Below, piece after piece: positions 1 to 10,656 of a stretch of DNA of 64,000 nucleotides; the stretch's first letter is position 1; each line of letters begins with the position of its first letter. The stretch is taken from contig JAULSU010000005.1 in the NCBI GenBank assembly GCA_030512335.1, forward strand, positions 4,111,501 to 4,175,500, read 5' to 3'. A program made the position numbers and the translations under genes. Under the pieces are notes generated by a model. That model did no database searches, was not told the origin of the DNA, and saw only the letters and a list, made by a program, of their open reading frames with translations. The DNA is from Immersiella caudata (lineage: Eukaryota > Ascomycota > Sordariomycetes > Sordariales > Lasiosphaeriaceae).

Positions 1-354
1 CCCTTGAGGGCCGCTACGCAGAGGGGCGCGACGCCCAGCGCGATCGAGACTGGGTCCATTGCGACTTGGCATCCCTGGCTTTCTGTAAGCTTTGTCGCAG
101 AATCGGGAATACCTACCGGGAAGAATGGAATGGAAGGGCATAGGAGCGGATTGGGAAGTCGCGAGTCGATGGTGAAGCGGAGTCAATGGGGCAGTTGGTT
201 CCTCAGGCACCCATGCCGTTGGATGCCTCAGAGCCTCGCTGTGGTCGCCAGTTCAAAGGAGGTCGTGTTCAGAGCCTGACCCCTCATTCATCCTGCGGTT
301 GAATGCCGCGTTTGTCGACGACATCAGAATTTGTCCATCAAAACGCTACCACAC
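1..354. other. Upstream non-coding region of the first gene
   Basis: No coding region is supported here. A short plus-strand open frame (4-279) begins at a non-ATG codon, resembles no family I recognise and is probably chance. The stretch most likely holds the 5' UTR and promoter of the regulator that starts at 355, or the end of a gene outside the window. Confidence 0.5.
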
Positions 355-3025
355 ATGGATCGCAGCATTGAGCAATGGCAACGCTCAGTCTCGGATGAGC
401 TGGGAACCTCCAAGACGGGCCTAGAGGGCGGACCTGTGTACCAGCTCGGCGCTGCCGCTGCGGAGCTCTTCGCAGCTATTCTCAACCCTACTGCTGATCA
501 AACACGGAAGTCGGTAGTACGAGCCCTTGAGAACGAGTATGCGTATTTTCGGCTCTGGGACGACAGTTATGGCCTCACCACCGGTGAACTTGATCGGATC
601 CTTGCTGAATCTCGGAGAGAGAGGCTGCTCACATGCGGACTTCTGAAGGGCTTGTGCAGGACATTGACGAAGAGTAAGTGGCATACCAATCAATATATAC
701 TTACGTTATCCACTATGCGCCAACGTGGTCGGTTAACTCGTGAGGTAGTTGCTTCAATCCATTCCTCTCCCAAGGTTGATACCGATGCTGAAACCCAAGC
801 CAGGGAGGCAATTGAAGTCGCTGCCGCTGACATCGATGGTGGCACCGGATCCTCGGATTCCGATTCCGAGAGCGATTCCTCGGACGGCCTTTCTCGACCG
901 GTTGAGTATTTGCTCGATCTCTTAGAAACAGATATCCAGTGTCTGGTAGATCTGGGACCAAGGTACAAAGAGCCAGTTCAGGACTCGATACACAAGGAAA
1001 TATCCGCACCACTGACGGAAACCACGAATCGGAGCCCAGAAAGTTACATGACGGATCGTATTCTCGAAAAGTACCCAAATATCGATTCCGATTTAGCTTC
1101 CACGCTAGGCAAGTCAAGATGGGATAGACGCCAGACACTCTACCAGATGACGATGGAAGCTGGTGACATTGCTGGTGGGCAACAACCCATCGAAGAGGCG
1201 ACCGCAAAGTATATGGCAACTGTGGCACCTAGCAACCGCGACTCGGGACTCGGTACATCCATCGCAACGCGGTATGCAGAGACACTTCTGTCGTCTCATG
1301 CTGCAAGAGGAAGCTGGGTCAAATTCCCTGAGGTCCACCCGGAAGGCCTCCTTGGTAAGCCATTCGGCTGTGGCATATGCGGCGCAACAGTGGTTCTGCC
1401 CCCCCCGCCGAAAGCAGAAACTATCTGGAAGTGAGTGTGCTGTGTCTCACTTCAAACTGGAGATGGGCGGATGATACTGATCGACATCTAGGAAGCATGT
1501 CATCTCTGATTTACAGCCTTACACTTGCATTGTCTCCACATGCGAACCTAGCAGGACCCCGATGGCAGACATCCGAGCGTTCTCGAATCATCTCAGCTCC
1601 GAGCACGGAATTTCTGACTCTTCCGGCGCCATGGCGTGCCCGATATGTCAAGAGTCTTTGGAAGGTGGAAAGATAAGACACATCGCGGATCACCTAGAAG
1701 ATATCTCCCTCTGCATTGTTCCTGCCGCCGTTAGCGAAGATGGCTTGGATAGCGAAGCTGAGGACGAGGTTGAGGACGACGCTGAGCATGAATCCCTGGA
1801 CTACAAACCATGCCCCCTTCCCCAGACTCCTTCACATGCCCCATCAGCAACTTCAGCCAAGGGAGCCGCCCATGAAGAGCCTGTTTGGCCCGAAGGGCAT
1901 GGACCTCAGACATACTCGACAGCCCATCAGGACCACGCTCCACCTTTGGGTTCTCTCGGCCCCGCGGCGGAGCGGACCACTATGTCCACCGAGAGCAAAG
2001 ACTGCCTACCAATTCCCAACTGGACATTAAAGGCCAACCAAAGCTCCATCTCGATGAGGAAAGGCACCGGCATGCATACACTGCCTCAGCCCCTTCCTTA
2101 CCCAGCACAGGCCCATCGGCCCAGCGGACCTGAGCTGGTTTTCTCATGCAGCCACGACAACTGCGACAAGGCTTTCCCAAAAGCATGTGACCTGAAGAAG
2201 CATGAACGAAACCATACCAAGCCGATCAAGTGCGACTTGTGTTCAAGATTCTTTGTGGAAACCAAGGCCCGGAACGGACACTTGTGGGCTCGCCATCCCG
2301 AATACGCCGTTAAAATGGCAATTCCTTCCTATCGCGTTTCCTGTCCGGTAAAGCCTTGTCCGTATGTGGGGAGAGGAGACAACGTGCAACGACATATGAG
2401 AGCAGCACACGGCAATGTGTACATAAACTGGAAAGCACCAAAGGGCTACGAGACCTCGAGTCAAGCGAAAACAGGCCAGCTGGAAGACAGCCCCAAGGTA
2501 CACCAGAGCCCCATTGACAGTCTCCAGGGCCCGGTATACTCCGGGATTCGTGATAGCAAACTCGGGATTGGAGGGGACGCTCCCAGCCCTGGGGACAGAC
2601 TAGGTCCCAAGATCTGGACGGGAACTCACTTCCTCCCTAGGTTCGTGAAGGCAGCAGAGATCCCAGGCGAGGGAACGTGTTACTTTTACGACGATGGGAC
2701 CCATTGTAAGACTGTCATCGACGGCGAAGCAGTTGACGCACACTGGGGCGTTACGACGGATGGAAAGCCTCGTAAGAGGTTGTCCATTACTTGCATAACC
2801 TGCCGCGAGAGGAAGATCAAGTGTGATCCGGACTATCCTCGGTGTATGCAGTGCAAGAAATTCGACCGGGTTTGCACATTCAAGAACCTGCCTCGTCAAA
2901 GTTTAGGGATGCCGCCGAGGGATAGCGACGAGCAACGGCAGAGCGGGGAGGGGCCCCCACGTGGGGAGAGCAAACAGGAGGCAGACACCTCGCCAAGCTC
3001 GTCTCACGGTGGCGGCTCGTTGTAG
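355..3025 (+). CDS. C2H2 zinc-finger protein with a C-terminal Zn2Cys6 DNA-binding domain
   Basis: Probable nuclear transcription regulator of about 869 residues. Exons are 355-1430 and 1492-3025; the 61-nt intron has a GTGAGT donor and CTAG acceptor and restores a reading typical of fungal C2H2 proteins (GKPFGCGICG, then KHVISDLQPYTC). A second, optional intron could lie at 674-748 (GTAAGT donor, 75 nt, frame kept). The N-terminal half has the oxidative-stress/C2H2 layout with a Ser/Asp-rich stretch. Three C2H2-like fingers sit at about residues 575-690, and a binuclear Zn cluster (six Cys spaced 2-6-6-2-6) at about 794-821, near the C-terminus. The ATG at 355 is the first in frame; upstream in-frame codons are non-ATG. 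Zn clusters are usually N-terminal and seldom follow C2H2 fingers, so the domain order is odd. DNA targets cannot be read from sequence. Confidence 0.85.
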
Positions 3026-3460
3026 GGCCGGGAAGAGTTGGGACACAGTTGACTGGGTTGACCTTTTATGACTTACTTTCATGCTTTCTTATTCTATTAA
3101 ACAACACACTAAGACTCATGTAATGACAGGATGGATCTCCTCCTAGTCATGCGTCTAAATCACAAACTACCTGACAACGGTACTTGCATGCCCTACCCAG
3201 CGATCAAGAGAGAGTTGGAATTATTCAATATCATTATCGTCATAATATCCAATCCGAGCCATTCATGACATGACCGAATCCCAACCCAAACAGCCAGACA
3301 GTATCCCCAACTCCCCCGATGCCGAGCGGGCGTCATGATCATCATTTGATCAGATGCATTCCATTCTCTTTTCTTCATATCCTTCCTCTTTCTTCCTCCT
3401 TTGTCTGTTCCATACCTTCTCCCCCTGCTATTCTACTCACATTGACTCTATGTAGCTATC
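3026..3460. other. Convergent intergenic spacer
   Basis: Lies between the ends of two convergent genes and so holds both 3' UTRs. It is AT-rich, with a pyrimidine tract at about 3361-3420. No gene or structured RNA is seen. Confidence 0.5.
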
Positions 3461-4884
3461 CTAAAGCCACAACAGCGCAGCAACTCCGGGCACCAACCAC
3501 CCCATCCCTCCCGGTGCCTGACCCGCCGCCGCAGCAGCCGTCGCTGGTGTAGAAGTAGCCGTCGCCCCCGTCCCCGACGCCAACGATACCCCCGTCGTCG
3601 TAGCCTCACACGACGCATCCACCGTAACCGAACTAGTTACGCTCCCGCTCAACCCCTCCGCGGTAACTGTAGCCGTACCCAACGCAGTCCCATCTGCATC
3701 GTGATACACAATGTAAATCACACCTGTACCCGGACCAGGCGGCGCGGTAGGAGCTGGTGTTGGTGCAACTGTGACGGTAACCGGAGGCGGAGCGGTGGTT
3801 ACCACTGTAGGAACGACCAAGTTCCCTGGGAGGGTAGGTACTGCGTAGGGTGGATCGAATAGACCGAAACGACCGCATGCGTTGCAGGGGTATGCCCACG
3901 AGCGAACGGGTGTCGGGGCAGCCAGGATGGGATTACATGCGGAATCGAGGGTTGCGATGGCGGTCGGGTCGACGGTCTTGGGGCAGTCAGTGCCGAGGTC
4001 GGCGAGGGTGAGTTGGCGGGTGATGTTGCCGGGAGCGATGGTGGAGACTTGGTAGAGGTCGAGGGGGAGCATCCAGGAGGCGGTAGAAGGGCCGGCGGGT
4101 TGGCCTAGGGTGTTGATGCCTCTGGCGGTAGGGATGAAGAGGTAGACCGAGGGAGAGGTGAAGGTGTAGGACATCTCCTTGTCGACGTGGGTGGATGGGT
4201 AGGTGTATGGGCGGTCGGTGGGCCAGAAGAAGACGCTGACTATGTCGGCCGAGATGCTGCAGGACTTGGGGCACGGGTCGTAGGTCGTGGAAAAGATGGT
4301 TTGCACCTGCGTGGTGAAGGTGGTGATGGTGGCCGGCACCGTGTCAGTGGTGGTGACGGTCGTCGGTACGGTGCCTGTAGTCGTGACTGTTGTTGGGACA
4401 GTGCCGGTGGTGGTGACTGTGGTCGCGGCAGTGCCAGTCGTGGTGACGGTGGTGTAGTCTGTGCCCGTATACGTGACCGTCACCCAGTCGGTATCGGTGT
4501 TGGTGACGGTGACAACATCCGTCTTGGTGTAAGTGATGGTGGCATAATCGGTGTTTGTGAGCGTCGTCGAGTCGGTCTTGGTCGCTGTGACCGTTGTTGG
4601 GTTCGTCTGCGTGGTCGAGACAGTGTAGTGGAGGGTGGTGGTGGTGTACTCGGTGACGCATATCGTCTTGACATCTGTCTTTGTGTGATACACAGTAACA
4701 TCTACAGGGTGAACGATGTTTTGTGTGATGGTGTTTGTGACGGTGGTGTCGACGTGGTGAGCTGCATCTTGTTAGTCCAGACCTTCATCTCTGTCTTGTT
4801 GAGAGTCAGCTTACCATTGCCCCCTCCATTGACACCGTGGAGGAGTAGCCCGAGGGCTGTCAATATCTTGAAGCCCGACAGCAT
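3461..4884 (-). CDS. Thr/Val-rich secreted GPI-anchored cell-wall protein
   Basis: Predicted surface protein of about 458 residues. Exon 1 is 4884-4815 and exon 2 is 4767-3461; the 47-nt intron has GTAAGC, a CTAAC branch site and an AAG acceptor, and joins in phase 1. The start at 4884 gives a classical signal peptide (MLSGFKILTALGLLL). The mature N-terminal third is a degenerate repeat of the type T-x-T-x-T-T-V-T built from TVTTTGTVPTT units (about residues 60-130). A globular region with several Cys follows, and then a Ser/Thr-rich stalk. The C-terminus has small residues followed by a hydrophobic tail (GMGWLVPGVAALLWL), which fits a GPI-attachment signal. It shares a divergent promoter region with the protease-like gene at 5584. 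Function beyond wall or surface location is unknown; an adhesin-like role is possible. Confidence 0.75.
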
Positions 4885-5583
4885 GGCAGCGAGAGTGATA
4901 GCTGGTGTTGGAACGAGCGAAGCAACGAGCGTGCAGTTGAAGCTGCCCGGATTCGGTGCACTCAAAGAGTAAGGGAAAGCTGCGGGTTAATCTACCCGGC
5001 GGACCCTCACCGCGCGTGTCATTGCAGCAGATGGCGTGTTGACAGCTCTCGCCACTGTCCGGTTCCTGGTTGACGCAGCTTGTTTTCGCGGAGCCATGCC
5101 CCTGCTAGGCCACATGCGGCCATGATGCGCTGTACCTTTTCTCTCACACATATTTGTTGCTGCCAGGAACTTGGAAACTCGCAGCGTCGCCAGCCCATTG
5201 CGACCTGTCAGCTGTAAGGCCGGCCGTAAGTGGCTGGCAGCGACCAACAAGACGCGTTGTTTGGCCGTCGAGGTGCGATGCGACTCTGGGCGACAGGGGT
5301 GTCTGCGCGGTGACGTCCGCGACTTCGGCCCAGCCTCCAGCCAATCCTTTCCAACCACAGCCTAGATCCAACGTCATATAGTACCATTTTGGCAGCGTCG
5401 CCGCGCTGCGTTGATGAACAAGATATTGTCGCTGATCGCCTTTTACGGGGATTTGGCAGCTCGAAGGGGCTGGGATCGTCACCTCAGGGGCAACATGCCT
5501 TTCTAGTCCCTCATCCATGAAGATAATGCACCCGTTTTCTATCGTTTGTCTAACATCAAGCCGTGATCAAGTGAAGTCGCAAA
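4885..5583. other. Divergent promoter region
   Basis: About 700 bp between two divergent genes for secreted proteins (starts at 4884 minus and 5584 plus), so it should hold both promoters. Open frames on both strands here are overlapping and unsupported. No clear TATA box was found. Confidence 0.5.
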
Positions 5584-7747
5584 ATGCGTTTAGAAACAAC
5601 AATCGGGATATTGCTGGCTTTGGTCGCCGGGTCGTTCTCAGAAGATGCGCCAGGGCCGCTCGTAGTCCCGGCAAGCCAATACTTGTAAATTCGTCCCGTA
5701 GTCATCAGATGTGTCGCATTGCTGACATGAAGCAGCGAGGGAAATGACGGACCGTGGAGCACCTTTGACGTTCGCGTTGGCACCCCGGAGCAGTACATCA
5801 GAGTGCTCGTCTCGACCGCTTCTCCGCATACGCTTGTTCCCCTGGCTGGAGATGCTTGTTCGAGGGAAGTATTCGGGACGGTACCACCAGATTGCGCCGT
5901 ATCGAGGGGTAACCTGTACGAGGTGAATGACTCGTCAAGCTGGGTCAACGCGGGCCTCTACGGCATCAACGACAACGGAGTCGGACTGGCAGCGAATCTC
6001 GGATACGACGCAAGGGTGCAGTTCGGTCTTGAACACTTGGGCATTGGACTGAATGGGCCGGGCTTTGAGAATAAGACCGTTGGTCTCATTGCTGCGCCTC
6101 AACCTTTTTATCTGTCAGTCATCAAAGAAACTCGCCGTTTCATGTGTACTGACCTTGATAACAGCGGAATCTTTGGGCTCAACAGCCAACCTCTCAATTT
6201 CACCACCCTGGGAAACCAGTCGACACCATCCTTCTTCACCACGCTCAAAGATGAAAAGAAGATTCAGAGCTTGAGCTGGAGCTACACCGCCGGCGCAAAA
6301 TATCGCAAGTCATCCCCCAAACCCAGTGCAAGCGTCTCTAACAGTCCTTCAGGCCTCAAGCAGGTGTACGGCCAGCTCATCTTCTCCGGATATGACACCT
6401 CCCGCTTCAAAGAGAATGCCGTCTCTTTCACCATGGCAGAAGACCTAACCCGAGATCTAGTCGTCAGCTTGCACTCCGTCAGCTACAGCGGATCCAACTC
6501 GGCAACTCTGCTCTCAACCCCTATCGACATCTACATTGACTCGACAGATCCCAACCTCTGGCTCCCGGAAGAGGCGTGCGATGCCTTCGAAAGAGCCTTC
6601 GGGCTGACTCTCGACGCCAAAAGCGGGCTGTATCTTGTGAACGATACCCACAGGAACCGTCTTCTGGGCACAAACGCCGAAGTGTCCTTCCGCCTCTCCG
6701 ACGTCAAACCCGGAGGCGAAACCGTGACAATCGTGTTCCCATACGCTGCATTCGATCTCACAGCGAAACCACCGCTCGTCGAAGAGGAAAGCCGGTACTT
6801 CCCGTTGAAGCGCGCGAATAACTCCGGGCAGTATACCCTCGGACGGACATTCCTACAAGAAGCGTACGCCCCTCCCCCTCATTCCCGTATCCAGCGCAGC
6901 TAACAGTCTCAGATATCTCTCCGTCGACTACGAACGCAAAGTCTTCAACGTCTCCGCCTGCGAATGGAACCAAGGCGCCGAAGAAAACATCGTCCCCATC
7001 ACATCCAAAGACTCGCCCAACGTCGGCGGCGGTTCCTCTTCCTCCGGCTCCAAACTCAGCGGCGGGACCATCGCTGGTATCGTCATCGGTTCAGTCCTCG
7101 GCGGTCTCCTCCTCATCGCAGCCATCGCCGTGTTCATCCTCCGCAAGCGAAGAAAGTGGATTGGCACTGGATTCGCCGTTGCAGCGAAGAAATCCGAGCC
7201 GGCTGCTGATGAGTCCGCACTCAAGGGTCCGGTATTTAACGATCATTCACGCCATGGATCGACGCCGAGTTCCGTGCCGTTTTCAGCGGATGATATTTCG
7301 GGTTCGAGGTCGAGATCGACGGCTGAGTACGCGAGACCAGCTTCTGCGGCTGCGAGTGATAGTGCTGCTGCGGCGGCGGGGACGACGGTGGAGTTGGATG
7401 GGGACGGAACTGCTGTGCGGCCGAATACCGAGCTTGACGGGCATGAAATCCAGACGCTTCCTCCGGTAGCAGAGAATCCCAAAGGGGTGTTTGAGCTGCC
7501 GGGGACTGAAGTGGCGGGAGCAGCTGTGGGGAGTGCGGCGCAGAGGAAAGGGCAGGACGACGCGAGACCGCCGTCCGCGGTGGGGTCGTTGCAGTCGAGG
7601 GATGGGAGTAGGGAGGGGCAGAATCACTCTCCGCCGTCGCCTTTGACGTCGACGTTTGATGGGAATTGGGGGTTGGAGAGGAATAGTAGGGCAGATTCAT
7701 TGTTGGTGTCGCCTGATCATCCGACTTGGAGGGATGGGCCTTTTTGA
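5584..7747 (+). CDS. Membrane-anchored peptidase A1-like protein, probably catalytically inactive
   Basis: About 687 residues in three exons: 5584-5684, 5736-6863 and 6913-7747. The acceptor at 5734-5735 is chosen over 5731-5732 because it gives QYFEGNDGPW, which matches the family's usual entry; the last intron (GTACGC donor, CTAACAGTCTCAG end) restores FLQEAYLSVDYERK. Order: signal peptide (MRLETTIGILLALVAG), A1-like barrel, Gly/Ser linker, one transmembrane helix (GTIAGIVIGSVLGGLLLIAAIAV) followed by RKRRK, and a roughly 200-residue low-complexity cytoplasmic tail. The first catalytic motif, normally D-T/S-G, reads S-T-A (VLVSTASPH), while the second reads D-S-T (IYIDSTDP). Fungal A1-like proteins with this loss are known, and proteolysis is unlikely. 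A surface sensor or receptor role is inferred only from topology. Confidence 0.8.
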
Positions 7748-8039
7748 GTTCATGTTATCAGCGAGCAAATGTGGGATCAAGAATTGGTAGGGGAGGATCT
7801 GGAATCGACACGGTGTGCGCTTTCCGTCGCAGATTCCTAATTGGTCGGTTTCAGCTGCACTCTGGCCACTGCCTACGGCACCCAACCTTAGGCATCTGTG
7901 CATGCATTTTGGGACCTTTGAGGTGCTCCAGCCGCCGCCACCTCGTCGTCTCCGAATCCGTGCAGAAATGCACCTGCCCAGCCAGAGCCGAAAGGCTTTA
8001 ACTTGCTCATCATCTCCAACTCAGCTGTTATGATCAATC

Positions 8040-9476
8040 ATGGACCCCCTATCGATCGCTGCCTCGGTGGCAGGTCTTCTAGCCGCTGGGGGGAAATTCA
8101 TGGCGCTCCTGGCACAAATCAGTCGACTTTCCGACGCACCGCCCCTCTGCGCGGCTGTCATCACCGAACTCACCGCCACCGCATCTGTCTTGCGCCAGAC
8201 CCAGATACTCCTCGACGACCGACTCCAATGCCATGCCGAGCGCAAAAGCCTCGTTCTTCTGGAGCATGTCGCGACAGCTCTGACGGGCCTTGTAATGGCC
8301 AAAGATGAGCTGGAAACCATGCTGGACGATTTGGGCTTGATCTACTCTGCCGATTCAAAAGTGACTGGCATCTTCGACCGGGCTAGATGGATGCGGAAGG
8401 AGTCAGACATCCAAAAGCTGGTTCAGCGTCTTCAGAACCACAAGTCATCGCTCAATCTAGTTCTCACCGTGCTCCAGGGGGACTCAATCACGCAGCTCCA
8501 GGCGTCTGTCACTCGGCTCCATGACCTTTTCGAAGAGGCAGTGCTTTCGAATGCGGCTCTCGCCAGCAAACTCAGTCGCCTGGAAGGAAATAGCACTGTT
8601 GGATGTGCTGAGACCGTACGCACTTCCGCCGCGCAGGCCGGAGATGATGACTCGCTGGCGGATGATAACAGCGTCAAGACCATCTCCGGAGCCTCGCAGA
8701 GCAAGGACCTTTTGCATGGAGCCCAACAGCTCCAGACGCTTTTCGATTTCGATTCGCAGCTGCAGGACTCAAAGGTATACCGGAAGCTGTTGCTCGTGCA
8801 GTCGGATGGCCACTCCGAGACCTCCATCACAACGTCGCATCGCCAAAAGGCAGCAGCGTCCATCTTCTCGACCATCAGCCTGGCAGACATTTCGAACCTC
8901 TCTCAGTACTCGTTGCCCATCTTCTTTCAGGAAATCGGTAACAATAGGTGGTACATTCACGTTGGTAAGATGACAGACTTGGGGGGGCTCGAGATCGTTT
9001 CGACGGGCATCAAACTCCGCGTGAACTCCTTGTGGGGGAGGAGGAAAGAATGCAGCGTGAAACCAACAGATACGCCTTCGATGTTGAAGAACCAAGTCAC
9101 AGATAACAACAGCTCGAGCAGAGTCGCTCTTATTTACTCGGATGCGAGCGGTAGGCTTTTCAAACTCGATCCTGACAAGACGTTTGCGGATCAGGGGATC
9201 ACGTCGAAATATGGGAGGTTGGATGTTGTTCCGTCTTACCGCGCGGGCGGGGGGGACGGGGACTGGGACGGAATGGAAGTCAAAGTTGCCATGCCTATCA
9301 CAAATTTCAAGCCTAGGCCTGTCCAAGATGAGGCTGCTGGGTTTGAAAAAGCCCTGGCAGGGCTTCGTCGTCGAATACGACCAGGAACTGGCATGGTTTC
9401 GAACGACGGCGAAGCCGAAGCTGGCAAGGTTGAGTGGAAGAATGTCAATCAGTTTGAGAGGCTGTATGGCGGTTGA
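8040..9476 (+). CDS. Fungal NLR/STAND-type N-terminal domain protein without NTPase module
   Basis: Single open frame of 478 residues starting MDPLSIAASVAGLLAAGGKF, which is typical of the N-terminal alpha-helical domain of fungal STAND proteins (Helo-like/SesA-type families, to be settled by profile search). The hydrophobic first helix and helical bundle run to about residue 150 and include the signature LQNHKSSLNLVLTVLQ, shared with the gene at 13488 (LQSHKSSLLLIINVLQ). A coiled-coil stretch and an acidic linker follow. The C-terminal half (from about 245, YRKLLLVQSD) is of no family I know. No Walker A, NACHT, NB-ARC or repeat domain is present. In NLRs this domain is a death or signalling effector at membranes; that role here is inference. 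A cryptic intron near 8947-8995 cannot be excluded. Confidence 0.75.
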   Translation: MDPLSIAASVAGLLAAGGKFMALLAQISRLSDAPPLCAAVITELTATASVLRQTQILLDDRLQCHAERKSLVLLEHVATALTGLVMAKDELETMLDDLGLIYSADSKVTGIFDRARWMRKESDIQKLVQRLQNHKSSLNLVLTVLQGDSITQLQASVTRLHDLFEEAVLSNAALASKLSRLEGNSTVGCAETVRTSAAQAGDDDSLADDNSVKTISGASQSKDLLHGAQQLQTLFDFDSQLQDSKVYRKLLLVQSDGHSETSITTSHRQKAAASIFSTISLADISNLSQYSLPIFFQEIGNNRWYIHVGKMTDLGGLEIVSTGIKLRVNSLWGRRKECSVKPTDTPSMLKNQVTDNNSSSRVALIYSDASGRLFKLDPDKTFADQGITSKYGRLDVVPSYRAGGGDGDWDGMEVKVAMPITNFKPRPVQDEAAGFEKALAGLRRRIRPGTGMVSNDGEAEAGKVEWKNVNQFERLYGG

Positions 9477-10070
9477 TGAGGTACCGACGAAATGGGGCGC
9501 TCTTCAATGAGCAGATTGAATCGCCGGATATATCGGGATTCGTCTCGACTATGACGAGGGACTCTCCGTGCGGCCGTACGTGGATGTGCCAGAAGAGGGG
9601 ATTCCTTGTCGGGCCCAAACCGCGCTCGTTTGTTGAAGGGGCTTGGAGTAAAGGTTCGGATGCTCGACCGAATCAGGAGGTGGGATGCTTGGCGTTTGCG
9701 GGACAGCCAGAGAAGGAGCGTGCAGAGGTTCGGGTGAAGGGTGGCCAAAATGCCCGGAGTTTATGAGTGAGGGGGCTAGAGGTTCTTTTTGCTTGCTCAA
9801 GATGGACTCGGGCCGTAAGATAAGGTAAATGATAGGTATGAAGGTGTCACAAGCGCTCAACAGACACTTCCCAATGTATTCAGGGCCATTCCACGGCTGC
9901 AGATTTACGTGATGCAATGCAACCCCAATTGATGTCCACCCCTCGACCTATTAATCGAGAAATTACGATATCCTTTCAGTTTTTCTGTCGGAAGTTACGT
10001 AAACCATTTACTATCAGCTAATGGTCGCAGGAAACGGCGCGGGCGGTCGTATGTGGTGGCGCATGTGATG

Positions 10071-10095
10071 ATCTTATCAGATGATCTGATAAGAT
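10071..10095. promoter_or_regulatory. Palindromic pair of GATA-factor sites
   Basis: Two 12-bp arms, ATCTTATCAGAT and ATCTGATAAGAT, are exact reverse complements separated by one G. Each arm carries a GATAAG core, one per strand. Closely paired GATA elements are the usual binding sites of fungal GATA regulators (AreA/NIT2, SRE or WC types). It lies 286 bp upstream of the start of the Cys-rich secreted protein at 10381 and could control that gene. Which factor binds cannot be told from sequence. Confidence 0.55.
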
Positions 10096-10280
10096 TGAGC
10101 TGAACCTGCTGCATCGCGACCCATGCAGACATGCAGGCCATCCCGTTTGAGGTGCCCGCCAAGCCAATAACTACCTGAGAGTTCCCTCGCTTGGCCTGCC
10201 GAGACCGGAGGGGGGTGCAACTGGTGTGCTATCAAAGTTGTCCAGCTGCATTGGACGCGAGGATGGGCCGGGTTGGTAGG

Positions 10281-10287
10281 TATATAA
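10281..10287 (+). promoter_or_regulatory. TATA box of the small secreted protein gene
   Basis: TATATAA lies 94 bp upstream of the ATG at 10381, a suitable distance for a short 5' UTR. Strong TATA boxes are common before highly induced fungal genes. Confidence 0.5.
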
Positions 10288-10380
10288 CCACGGATGCCTT
10301 CTTCCCAGATGGGCGAAGGTGGAGAGGTGAGTTTCTCTTCACGCCGAATACAACATTTCAGATCCTGCTCGTCCACCAAC

Positions 10381-10656
10381 ATGCGCATCTCCCTCCTCAT
10401 CGCTGCGTTGGGTAGCATGGTCGCAGCCATGCCAATCGACCCTTCCGCCCCCGCTACGGCAGAGCTTGACTCTCGTCAAACCCTCAACCCGGAATACGTG
10501 AGCTCCCGGTCCACCGTCTGGAAAACATTGTTGCTGACTTGTGGCAATTAGACCGCTTGTATCCACAACTGCGTCAGACCATGCGGTATCAACATTCCTC
10601 AGTGTATGCCGGGATGTCAGCGGTACTGCGCTTCTTTGTATCCCCCGTACTTGTAG
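10381..10656 (+). CDS. Small cysteine-rich secreted protein (effector-like)
   Basis: A 73-residue protein encoded by 10381-10497 and 10552-10656. The 54-nt phase-0 intron has GTGAGC, a CTGAC branch site and a TTAG acceptor. The first 16-17 residues (MRISLLIAALGSMVAA) form a clear signal peptide. A short acidic/Ser-Arg pro-like segment follows. All six Cys lie in the second exon, with spacing C-x3-C-x3-C-x6-C-x3-C-x3-C, a symmetric pattern that suggests three disulfides. Without splicing the frame runs only into the intron, which is why the gene is easily missed. A GATA palindrome and TATA box lie upstream. I recognise no family; an effector, antimicrobial or surface role is possible, but none is shown. 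Confidence 0.75.

Larger units (their letters stand above)
9477..10380. other. Intergenic region upstream of the small secreted protein gene
   Basis: About 900 bp with no supported gene. The distal part holds a 25-bp palindrome with two GATA sites (10071-10095) and the proximal part a TATA box (10281-10287); both are listed separately. The overlapping open frames on both strands look like chance. Confidence 0.5.

Noticed and set aside
4187..4972. Plus-strand open frame of 261 codons
   Set aside because: Gly/Arg/Val-rich mirror of the Thr-Val repeat of the minus-strand wall-protein gene.
9449..9917. Minus-strand frames after the first N-domain gene
   Set aside because: Short, overlapping and without signal peptide, splice pattern or family resemblance.
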